Assembly (NCBI GenBank): GCA_033439265.1
Contig: JAVTVX010000026.1
Span: 12,153,001 to 12,217,000, forward strand
Reading direction: 5' to 3'
Length of the DNA: 64,000 nucleotides
Source of the DNA: Dillenia suffruticosa
Taxonomy: Eukaryota; Streptophyta; Magnoliopsida; Dilleniales; Dilleniaceae
Part shown: one piece after another, positions 32,215 to 42,890 of the stretch
Position numbering within the stretch: the stretch's first letter is position 1
Layout of the letters: the number at the start of each line of letters is the position of its first letter
Program-made: the position numbers and the translations under genes
Notes under the pieces: generated by a model
The model's database searches: none
Seen by the model: the letters and a program-made list of their open reading frames with translations, nothing else
Told to the model about the DNA's origin: nothing

Positions 32215-33240
32215 ATGGGAAAAACTAAACGAAGGATCAGTACTGTCACTGATCATGAAGAATCATAGCCATCCGAAGAACAACTTTACTATAAAGAATC
32301 CCAATCGTCCCAAGATACTATCTCAGGTTTGATTTGGTTTTGGTTTAAAAACATATCATTGCTTAGGATCTAAATCATTTGGCAAACTCATTGATGAAAA
32401 GGTATAAACAACACATATTTTATTTTATTTATAATTAATTTTGCTGCATTATATTTTATAGATTTGGAATCACATTTTATCATTACAGATAACACAATCT
32501 GGAACGAAATCTTGTAGAGCTCAATTTTATATTACAAGTAGAATCTGATTGGATGACAGTTTTATTTCTACGTAAGTATCAGAAGTTATGGTATAAATGA
32601 TTATTTTTATATAGTTCTTGATTTATGGACATTCACGTTTCATTTATTTACTTTATAGGAAATGATGAAGACTGAAATGGAGTCTGTCAAGAGTGAAGAG
32701 GACGAAGTAAAAAGTTGAAATTTATCTTATCAGATGTGCATCACAAAATATGCATTCAACCAGAGCTGAGAAAGAAGATATAACTAATATGATGTAACGA
32801 TTAATGGAACAAAATCATAATTTTACTAATTTGTTAAGTATGCTTTGTATGTTGGAAGTGGACATAAAGATGAATTGATTAATATGGTTAATGAAGCAAG
32901 ACTTATTGCTTGTGTTCAGATATGTTATTTCTCTATTTCTATTTCAGCACGATCTTATTAATTTCACTCTTACTTTTTAAAAATAATCCAAATTATTTAT
33001 ATTTTAGCTTTCTCCAATACAAGATGCTAGGAGGAGTGCACATAAAAACCAACAATCATCATCATCACCCGACTCCGTCTCAAAATGTAATATTTTTATT
33101 TTATTTTTAACATAGTAATATTTTTATTTATAACCATTTTTGTATATTATATTATATTCATCTAACTTTACTTCTTTTAATGAATAGATTGAATGAAGAT
33201 GGATTGTGCCGATAATCTTTTTGATAATTGAAGTGAAACA
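32215..33240 (+). pseudogene. Degenerate multi-exon-like locus of unknown function
   Basis: An ATG at 32215 starts MGKTKRRISTVTDHEES, then a TAG (probably from CAG), then PSEEQLYYKESQSSQD in the same frame. A consensus donor gtaagtat lies at about 32571 and an acceptor tttatag at about 32659. Later fragments include KQYFRN-free, Lys/Ser-rich reading such as ARRSAHKNQQSSSS (about 33025). It may be a second ORF of the CACTA relic to its left, but I do not recognise the family. Confidence 0.35.
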
Positions 33241-33429
33241 TTTGTGTAAGTATCTCAGAAGAAGATATGTAAATTGTGGGATATGATTGTAAGATATGTA
33301 ATCTTTTTTTTTAATCCTATTGTATCAATCATTCTCAAATATTATAATATTTTACTATTTTCTTTATTTTCAAGTTTTTAGTTATATTTCCTAATACTTG
33401 TACTAACTATCCATAAAACTTATAACATT

Positions 33430-34610
33430 TCCTCACATATGAAGATATACGCAGTCACTATACATCCTTTCATCAACACTTTTTCCACCATCATCTTTCT
33501 TCAATTTCTCATTAACATCATTGGAATATCAATTGGTTTGCAACCTTTCATCCCAAATTTGACCAGCATTTTTTCTGCATAATTTTATTAATGTATAAAC
33601 ACCTCATTTTCACATTGGTAAATCTCCATTCTAAAAAAATAATGCAATAGTCCCAAATCTTTCATTTCATATCTCTTCATCATTTCTTCTTTAAATTCTT
33701 TAACCATTCTTTGATTATTGCCAATAATCACCAAATCATCGACATACAAAGCAATAATAAGAATGTCTGTACCTTGCTTCTTCATATACAAGGCTGGCTC
33801 ACTCATGTTTTTCTTGAATTCGTTATTAATGAAAAAGTTATCAATTTGACTACATCATGCCCTTGGAGATTGTTTTAAGCCATACAATACTTCTTCAATT
33901 TAAGCACTTTGTCCTCTGCATTTTTAGCTATAAAACTAACCGATTGCTCCACATAAACCTCCTCTTTTAATTCATCATTTAGGAATGCAGATTTCACATT
34001 TAATTGATAAAATGACCAACCTTTTTGAGTAACCAATCCTATTAATATCTAATGGTATCAAGCCTCGTAACTAGAGGAAAGACTTCATAAAAATCCACTC
34101 CCATTTGTTGTGCATATCCATTGGCAACCAATCTTTCTTTATTTTTCTGAACGAAGCCATCTGCCTTATACTTCACTTTATAAACCTACTTCGCATCAAT
34201 TACTTCTCTATCTTTTGGTCTATCAACTAGCTCCCAAGTCTTATTCTTTTCAATGGCTTCAATCTCCTCTTCCATTGCTCTCTTCTGGTATTCTTTTTTC
34301 ATGAATTCTTCAAAACTTTTTAGTTCAACAATATACAAATTGAATCTTACATAAATATCACTCAACCTCCTCATCTTCATTCAAGTTGAGCTAGGAGTTG
34401 AAGAGTTTGAACCAAGAGAACTTGTAACTATTTTTGGATTAACTGCATCTTTTTCAACTTCAATCTCCATTGGCTTTTGTAGCAAAATCATCTTTGGCTC
34501 ATTACTAATCTCTTGCGATTTTTCTTCCCACTTCCATTTCTTATCTTCATCAAATACCACATCTCTACTTATGATAGCATAATTCCTTTTAAGATTATGA
34601 CATGGTTTAA
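33430..34610 (-). pseudogene. Element H (Ty1/copia) pol, second part: reverse transcriptase
   Basis: On the minus strand, fragments read ISRDVVFDE (about 34565), AMEEEIEAIEKNKTWELVDRP (34190-34260), the catalytic LYVDDLVIIGN (about 33715-33750), GLLHYFFRMEIYQCENEVFIH (33588-33650) and FGMKGCKPIDIPM (about 33530). These are the copia RT landmarks in the right order. Many stops and small deletions are present, and RNase H and the 3' LTR are missing, so the element is truncated at about 33430. Confidence 0.82.
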
Positions 34611-34615
34611 ATCAA

Positions 34616-35026
34616 TGTAATATTTATAATTGATTTTGTTTTATTTTTGAATAAATATTATACTAATATTTATATTTTGTAATATTTGATATGTTAGGAT
34701 TGATAAATGAGGCTTATCAAGGAAAGTAAAAAAAAATGAGGTAAATTGGAGCAATTATTATACAAAGAATGAAAAATTGGATAGTAATACTCTTTTATTA
34801 GTATGTAGGCACGCGAATCATGATAGCTATTGCAGAATTTTCTGGAAGCCAAGTCAACAATATTCTTTTATTGTGTGGACCAAAATTCAAGGAAATTTGA
34901 ATATAATTTGAATATATTGAAGATTTTGTTCCATTCCTAATATTTAGAGATAAAAAATTTTATTTGAAATTTTTTAGGATATTATTTTTTAGGAGTTTTT
35001 CATTCTTTAAAATAAATGAAAATAAT
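34616..35026 (+). repeat. Athila-type LTR G, left part
   Basis: From tgtaatattta it aligns with the 5' LTR of element E (57839 on), for example aattggagcaatta and tcctaatattta. It is cut by element D at 35027 and resumes at 45564. No Athila internal sequence accompanies it, so it looks like a solo LTR inside copia element H. The exact left edge is uncertain by about 18 bp. Confidence 0.7.
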
Positions 35027-37661
35027 TGTAAAGCCGGACCCCAAAGTTTTTTTATACAAATGTATTGTATCTTATGCGGTGAATTTTGATAGTGTAAATT
35101 TAATTTAAGAAGTTTCATGAGGCTTATGATAGAAGCCTTAAATAGCTTCTAAGAGAAACTTCTTTAAGTTTATAAAGAAAGTTTCAGGTGGCTTCTGAAA
35201 GAAGCTTTAGGTAGCTTCCAAGAGAAATCTCAGGAGACAAGATATATATGCTTCAAGGGAAGCTTGGAAGTAAGAACTTAAGGTAAGATCTTGAGTAGAG
35301 AAGTTGAGAGAAACTTGAGGCAATAAGACTGAGAGAAAAGGGAGAGAGGGAGAGAGAGAGAGAGAGAGCACTTTTCTTCTCCCTAATTTACGAGTTCCCC
35401 ACTTCTCTCCCACAAAACCATCTCAAATTTTATCAAAATCAACATCAAAACTTGAAATAACCTATTTCCATCAATATATACCATATGCACAACCTCTAGA
35501 AAGCATCAAATGGTGTAAAAAACCTCTAAATTAAGCTAAAAATATTGAGAGAACAAGAGGGCCGGGAAAGCAAAAATGAGAAGTGAATTTTGAGAAATTA
35601 TGATTTTAAGTTCTTGTTTATCATAAAAATCATGGTGAACAACATGTCTGGTGATCTGAACATAGGAGTATATAGGTGAGTTAGAACAAAGATAGAATTT
35701 TTGAGTTTTTGTGAATAGAATATTCTGACCATATTTTAATTTTTTGGCTATAACTTTCTCTACACAAAGGCAATTCATGTGCAGTTTTTTGCATATAAAA
35801 CTAGACTTTCATACCTTGAAAATGAGATATGATTTGTTAAAATCTGATAAAAATTGGATTTTTAGTGATTTTTTAAAGTGGGGCATTCTGCAGAATAATC
35901 TCTTGTTTCTGTCCTGTTTCGGTTGAGACTTTTGTTCGATTTTGAAATGCCTTCTAGACTAAATTAGATTAAGCTATGAAAATAATATTTTTAGAACTAT
36001 ATCTTATTTTTAATTTGAGATAATAATTATGTAATTTGGATGTGTGTAAGGAAAGTTACAACCATTTTTCCATAACTGCATAGATTGGAAATTATGCAAT
36101 TAAGATAACATATGATAGATTCACATGTCCTTATGTAATAGGAATAGAATTAAGCTATAAACATAAAAATTGTGGTTTTATATCTAGTTTTTAAGTGAAA
36201 AATAGAAGTTTGAAAATTCAAGAATATTAGTTTAAAGTACAATTATTTTTCTAAAATATGAAAATATAGAAATAAAGTTTAAATAAGGTTAATGAAAGTA
36301 TTGGATGAAAAGATACATTTTCCCTTTTGCATATGAGTATTTAGCTTCATAGTAGCTTTGAATAAGTATCTAATCTCGATTCTATATTGTGATCTATACA
36401 ACTAGGCGAAGGTCTTTCGAACAAGAATAGGCTTGAGAACAGGATTAATGGGAGTGCACACCCTCCTCAAACTGTGAGTGAGACTTTTATGTTTTGTTGA
36501 TGAAAATTGTTTTATGTGTTTTGAAAAACTTATTTTGAAATGTGGTTTTATAATTGAATTTGAGTGTGATGTATTCTTTTAAAATAATAATGTTGAAAAT
36601 ATTTGTCACATGATTTACCTTACTTTGTTGATTGAGGTTTATCGAGACAAAAATGTAAATGAGTTACAAGTTGGTTTTGAAATTTATTTATGAATGAAAA
36701 TAATTTTTTTAGTGACCAATTGCCCTTGCAACTACTATAGTTTATTGCTTACTCATGACCGACTGGAGAAAGAGCGATATGAGTGGAACCGGGTTTTTGG
36801 ATTGGGGTAATATGATGCAGGGCATTAACCTACCTAAGGTTACGGTTGGGCAGTCATAAGTCACCCATGGTGATGTCTAAGCCAACACCAAGGATGAAAC
36901 ACATTTAGAAAAATGAATGAATAAAACCCTTGGTGGATCTATTCCTTGACCTCGACCACGATCTTGGATTGAAAAATATATTTTTCAGTAGTCCCAAAGT
37001 TTTGAATGAAATACAACCCATTGGATCCAAAGACAAACATATTATTTTGCATACATTGATTGTTAATGTTTTCTGAATATTTTGTGAACTTGTGAATATT
37101 TTTGTAATGATTAAACGAAACTTGTCATTAATGATTTTAGGACATGATTACACTCACTCATTGGCATGTATATAGATTTCTCACTCACTGGGTACATTTG
37201 TACTCATCCCATTCTTTCTCTCATATTTTCAGATTGATAGATAACAAGTACAGATAGAGGGCTTTCTTTTCGAAATCTTTGAGACCTATTTTGGTTGGAA
37301 CACTTCATGCAAAATAGTCTCATTTTGGGTTATGTAGTTGTAGATGGATCCATGTGATAGGTCAATGGAAGCTGTATTATGTTATATTATGGATTGTTTG
37401 TATAAGTTTTAATACTTTTGTATATGTACATCTTTATTTTGTTTAGTTACTTGTAGATAAGTCATAGAAACTTTGCTTATTTTATTTTGAAGGAAATTCT
37501 ATGGTTGATAATTTATGATTATGGAGAATTGTATGAGTACAAAGTCTAGGTTGATAATAGGTTAGCCTTGTGGGGTCTTGGAGTGCGTGGCCGGGGATGC
37601 ACATAGTTCGAAGCAACACAGCGGTTGTCACGTACTCGGTTTTGTGGACTGGCGCGTGACA
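35027..37661 (+). repeat. 5' LTR of element D
   Basis: It is 2635 bp, tgtaaagccg...gtgaca. It has repeated agcttc/gaagc words (35100-35240), a GA microsatellite (about 35338-35368), predicted exon 3 36406-36473 between acceptor actag and donor gtgagtgag (36474), and an acceptor atattttcag ending 37232. The tandem hairpins lie at 36861-36935. Confidence 0.9.
36861..36935 (+). promoter_or_regulatory. Tandem hairpins with AATAAA (LTR D, 5' copy)
   Basis: Hairpin 1 is tcacc/ggtga (36861-36873). The gccaa linker is at 36881-36885. Hairpin 2 is caccaagg (36886-36893) and ccttggtg (36928-36935), a perfect 8-bp stem with a 34-nt loop that contains aataaa (36920-36925). In the 3' LTR the block is at about 44755-44830, with one C to T change that keeps a G-T pair. 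Confidence 0.72.
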
Positions 37662-37668
37662 ATTTTAT

Positions 37669-37680
37669 TGGTATCAGAGC
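37669..37680 (+). other. Primer binding site of element D (tRNA-iMet type)
   Basis: The sequence tggtatcagagc begins 8 nt after the LTR end. Confidence 0.9.
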
Positions 37681-37806
37681 CAGGTTGATGAATTTAATGA
37701 AATGTTTAGGTCTTCCATGGATCTTAAGATCAGCAAGTCTTGTGTAGGGTTAATTAGGTTCGATAGGTTAATTTATTCTTGTAAACTAAATCTTAGTTTG
37801 TAGTTG

Positions 37807-39140
37807 ATGGTACCTAGGAGACGCATGAGGGGAGTTACTTCCCTTGCTGTCGAGCATGAAGCTACCTCTTCTTCTCATGCTCCAATACCCTCTAAATCAT
37901 CAGAGATTTTTCCTCCTCCCATGGCGGCCTTCCAAGAGTGTATGGAATGGTGGAGTAAATATGGAGCTAAATTCCACCAATCATATCAATCCGAAACTCA
38001 AGCACCACCTCCACTACCACCAAACCCTACTACACCTCCGACGATGCCTATACCTCCTATGTCAATTGCCACATCCTCTACTCGTCCCACCACTACTCTA
38101 TCCAAACTAATGAAGGAAGTTAGGCAGTTGGGTTGTGAAACCTTTATTGAGGTAAGTGATGTTATGGTAGCTAAGGATTGGATAAATCGAGTTTCAGAAA
38201 CTGTACAGGATATGGGTTTACATCATGAAGATAAGTTGAAAGTGGTTGATAGATTGCTTAATAAAGGAGCAAGAACGTGGTGGGAGAACATAAAGAAGCA
38301 TTCCTTTATTTCCATAATTTGGAGTGAATTCGTAAAGGAATTCGATGAACAATATTATACCTGCTTCTACGGAGATCAGAATCAGAAGGAGTTCTTTTAT
38401 CTCCGACAAGGGAATAAGTCTGTTATTGAATATGTGACAGAGCTTAGAGAACTTTCTATGTATGTGCCGGAAATGGTGGCTATCAAGGAAAATCTTTGTT
38501 CTAAGTTTGAAGAGGGGTTGAATCTTAACATTTGAGAGAAAATGATAGTCACCGATATGCATGATTTCAAGGATGTGCTACAGATGGCTTTGAGGGTTGA
38601 GAAAATGGTTCAGGAGAGGGGTTGAATTAGAGAAAATTTTAGGAAGAAAAGGAAGTTTGGGAGTACTTTCGGCCAATCAACCAAAAGAAATCATAGTATC
38701 ATTTCTCAGGACAGTGCCTTAGTTATTGGCTCAGTTGCTTCACCAACGGGACAATTCTACCCAAAGGTGGGTGTTTTTCCTACTAATGTCACTTCTGGTG
38801 CAAGACTTTTCCAGGGAATCGTGATCAATGTCGAAATTGTGGGAAGGTGCATACCAGGGCTTGTTCTGAGCCTCAAAGATGTTTTCAAAATTAACCATTT
38901 TAAAAGAAATTGCCCCGAGTTTCATGATACAAAAAAAGGAGTCAAACTTTGCAAGCCAGGGTGGGTATTTCTAGAGGAAATCGTGAAAATGTTCCTGTCC
39001 TTCTTCCACTACTATTCCCAAGACTAAAACAAGGAGCAATACAGTGATCCAAAATCCTTCCCATCCTCATACTCGTTCACAAGCTAGAATATATGCAATG
39101 ACTAATGAGGATGCTCAGATTAATCCCGATGTTATCATAG
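37807..39140 (+). pseudogene. gag: Element D gag
   Basis: ATG at 37807 gives MVPRRRMRG. The open stretch to 38535 covers the Pro-rich N-terminus and Gag domain (VRQLGCETFIEVSD, VAKDWINRV, ARTWWENI, LRQGNKSVIEY). A TGA at 38533 and later indels break the basic region and zinc knuckle (CRNCGKVHTRAC, about 38835). The conserved tail YAMTNEDAQINPDVI reappears before the donor at 39141. Compared with A and B the sequence is shifted to A/T-rich codons. Confidence 0.83.
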
Positions 39141-39493
39141 GTAATAAGTTTAAAAAGTAAATTTTTATAGTTGATATTGTTGGAAAGCATGCATAGAAAT
39201 CTTAGGATGTCATAAAATATGGTAATTGTACGTATGAATAATTGATATATGCATAGGACATAAATAAGTGGGGAACGGAGTCTTGTGGTGCAAATAGAGA
39301 GTCTCAACGTTAGAGAGAGAAAGTAAACGATATCAAGTGATATGGAAAGAGTAGAGAGCTACAGTGTCGGAAACATTTATGATCATAGTTTTTGGAATAT
39401 CTGAACGAAAAGTATTTAGAATTAGGGTGATGAATATTAGTTTAACCATATTATGATTGAGAATCTAAATTTGGAGAAATTTTTTATGAATAG
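39141..39493 (+). other. Predicted 353-nt intron between gag and protease (element D)
   Basis: The exon ends ...ttatcatag at 39140, the donor is gtaataag and the acceptor is ttatgaatag (39493). The same glycine codon is split as in A and B. Unspliced reading stops at TAA 39156-39158. Its length is not a multiple of three, so without removal the protease would be out of frame with gag. This makes it the most informative copy. Confidence 0.76.
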
Positions 39494-42400
39494 GTATAAT
39501 GACTCTTTTCGATCAAAGTGCATATGTATTGATTGATACCGGTGTTGATAGGTCTTCTGTTAGTGCTGAATTTTCACGGCATGCTGATAGAGAATTGCCT
39601 CCACTTGAAGATGAATTGCTTGTATAAACTCCTTTAGGTGAGCAGTCAGTGAAAAGTTTGGTATATAAGGATTGTGAAGTTAAGGTTGGAGAAAATGTAT
39701 TAGAGGCAGACTTGATTCCTATTGAAATGCATGATTTTGATGTCATATTGGGAATAGATTGGTTATCTCGGCATTGAGCCATAGTGGATTGCTTTTTAAA
39801 AAGGATTGAGTTTAGAAGATCAAATGCCCCAAGTGTGGTGTTCATTGGGGAACACCGAGTATTACCAACTTGTGTGGTCTCGGTTTTGGAAGCTTGAAAG
39901 TTGATTAAGAAGGGATGCCAAATTTATTTAGCTCATGTGATTGATACAATGAAAGAAGATCCAAACTTAGAAGATATTCCGGTGGTGAATGAGTTTCCAG
40001 ATGTTTTTCTTGAGGAATTACCAGGGTTACCCCTAGATCAAGAGTTTGATTTTGCTATTGTTTTATTCCTGGGAATAGCACCAATCTTCATCTCTCCTTA
40101 TAGAATGGCTCTAGCGGAGTTAAAGGATCTTAAGGTGTAGTTGCAAGAATTTCTTGATAAGGGGTTTATTAGGCCAAGTTTCTCACCATGGGGAGTGCCA
40201 GTTTTGTTTGTCAAAAAGAAAGATGGTACCTTGAGACTTTGTGTTGACTATAGACAGTTGAATTGAGTGACAATTAAGAACAAATAACCTCTCCTTAGAA
40301 TTGATAATCTTTTCAATCAGTTACAAGGAGCATGTGTATTTTCAAAATTGATCTTTAATTAAGGTATCATCAACCTAAAATCAAGGAAAGTGACGTCTAT
40401 AAAACTGTTTTTTGAACTAGGTATGGTCATTACAAGTTCTTAGTGATGCCTTTTGGCCTAACTAATGCCCCAGTCACTTTTATGAATCTTATGAATCAAG
40501 TGTTCCACCAGTATTTGGATAAGTTTGTGATTGTTTTCATAAATGATATTCTAGTGTATTCTAAAAGTGATGAAGAGCATGTATAGTATCTTCGAGTTGT
40601 ACTTCAGATACTTCGGAGGAAACAATTATATGCAAAGGTCTCCAAATGTGAGTTCTGGTTAAGAGAGATTGGTTTTCTTGGCCACATTGTATCCGATAAA
40701 GGAATCTTTGTAGATCCCAAAAAGGTAGAAGCAATTCTTAAGTGGGAGCAACCTAGAAATGTCACTGAAGTTCAAAGTTTTCTAGGGTTAGCGGAGTATT
40801 ATCGGAGATTTGTCAAGAGGTTCTCATTGATAACAGCTCCATTGTCAAGGTTAACCCATAAATGTGTCAAATTTGAATGGGATGAAAAGAGTGCGGCGAG
40901 TTTTCAAGAGCTGAAGAAGAAATTGACTTCTGCTCCCATTCTCTCACTCCCTACAAGTGGTACTGGATTTATTGTGTATAGTGATGCTAGCAAACAAGGG
41001 TTAGGTTGTGTATTGATGTAAGGAGACAAAGTGATAGCCTATACCTCTAGGCAATTAAAGAAGCATAAAGTAAATTATTCAGCCCGTGACTTGGAGTTAG
41101 CTGCAGTGGTATTTGCTTTAAAAATATGGAGACATTATTTGTATGGCGAGACATGTCGAATCTATACTGATCATAAAAGTTTGAAATACTTGTTTACTCA
41201 GAAGGAGTTAAATCTAAGGCAACAAAGATGGTTGGAACTTATTAAGGATTACGATTTTATTCTTAATTACCATCCAGGCAAGACCAATGTGGTAGCAGAT
41301 GATTTGAGTAGGAAATCATTAACTAATATGACAAGTATTAGAAGTAACTATCTCCCACATCTTATTAGCATTGGGTCCCTTGGAGTAAGTCTAGCTAGTG
41401 ATAGGCATAGTTCTCTTGTGGCGAAATTTGAAGTAAGACTAACCTTGATAGATAGAATTTGAGAACTACAAGGATCTGATAAGGAGTTGAAATTAAAGCT
41501 TGAAAGGATTTAAAGGAAGGAAGAAACTGAGTTCAAGGTAAGAGATGATGGTATAATGGTGTTTAAAGATAGAATTTACATTCCAAAGATAGTGATCTAC
41601 AAAGGGCAATATTAGAGGAAGCTCATGATTCGGCTTATGCTATACATCCAAGAAGTACGAAAATGTATCAGACCATTCGAGAAAGTTACTGGTGGCCGAG
41701 AATGAAGAGGGATATAGCTGAATATGTAGCAAAATATTTAGTATGTCAGCAAGTGAAGGCTGAACATCAAAGGTCAACTGAAGTTCTCCGACCTCTACCA
41801 ATTCCTGAGTGGACGTGGGAGCACATAATGATAGACTTTGTTACTGGATTACCAAGATCTCAGGTTGGACATGATGTCATATAGGTAATTGTGGATAGGC
41901 TTACTAAGTCTTCTCATTTTTTGTCTATTCGAACCATATATTCATTGAAGAAGTTATCTAAGATATATATTGATGAGATTGTGAGATTGCATGGAGTACC
42001 AGTGTCTATAGTTTTAGATAGAAATCCAAGATTCACTTCTCGCTTTTGGCCGAAACTACAGGAATCTTTAGGGACTAAAATAAGATTTAATATAGCATTC
42101 CATCCTCAAATTGATGGTCAATCTGAGAAAATGATCCAAACGTTGGAAAATATGCTTTGAGCCTGTGTACTTGGTTTCTCTGGCAGTTGGGATAGGTATC
42201 TTTCTCTAGTAGAGTTTGCTTATAATAATAGCTAGCAGTCTAGTATTGAAATGCCACCATATGAAGCATTATATGGAAGAAGGTTCCGTACTCCATTGTG
42301 TTGGGATGAAGTGGAGAAAAGAAGATTAAAAGCGTAGAATTGATTAATGCTACAGTTGAAAAAGTTAAGATCATTCGCGAAAAAATGAAAGCAGCACAAG

Positions 42401-42832
42401 ATCGTCAGAAACGTTATGCTGATAGAAGAAGAGGGCTATTGGAGTTTGAAATAGGTGAAATAGTATTCTTGAAAGTATAGCCTTGAAAAAAGGTAATTCG
42501 TTTTCGGAGTCAAGGAAAGCTAAACCCTTGATACATTAGACCATATAAGATCATTGAGAGAATTGAAAGTGTTGCATATAGACTTGAGATGCCTCCATGT
42601 ATACATGCTTAAGAAATACATACCGGACCCATTGCATGTTCTTGAAAAGTCTCCAATTGAGTTGAGAGAGAATTTGAGTTTTGAAACTAAGCCGGTTGCG
42701 GTCTTAGATCATCAAGTTACAATATTGAGAAACAAGAAGGTAACTATAGTTAAAGTTTTGTGGAGAAATGATCAAGTAGAAGAGATGACATGGGAACCAG
42801 AGAGTCAGATGCGAAGACAATATCCCCACTAG
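39494..42832 (+). pseudogene. pol: Element D pol: protease, RT, RNase H, integrase, chromodomain
   Basis: Protease (VLIDTGVD, about 39530), then VILGIDWL and LPGLPLDQEFDF lead into RT (about 40150-40820), which has frameshifts around 40260-40440. The catalytic motif reads FINDI instead of FIDDI (about 40538-40552). RNase H is well kept (40827-41462; [27 protein letters not shown]). Integrase parts lie at 41663-42160 and 42161-42340 and the chromodomain at about 42690-42832 (VKVLWRNDQVEEMTWEPE). About fifteen stops or shifts are visible, many in places where A and B have CAG or TGG. Confidence 0.87.
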
Positions 42833-42853
42833 TTTGAGGGTGAGATGTGGTGA

Positions 42854-42890
42854 ATTTCGAGAATGAAATTTTTTTTATAGGGGTAAAAAT
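42854..42890 (+). promoter_or_regulatory. Pre-PPT hairpin and polypurine tract of element D
   Basis: The motif atttcgagaatgaaat (42854-42869) pairs as atttcg/tgaaat with one G-T, shifted in sequence from gtttcg/cgaaac of B. The purine tract ataggggtaaaaat runs to 42890. Confidence 0.72.
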
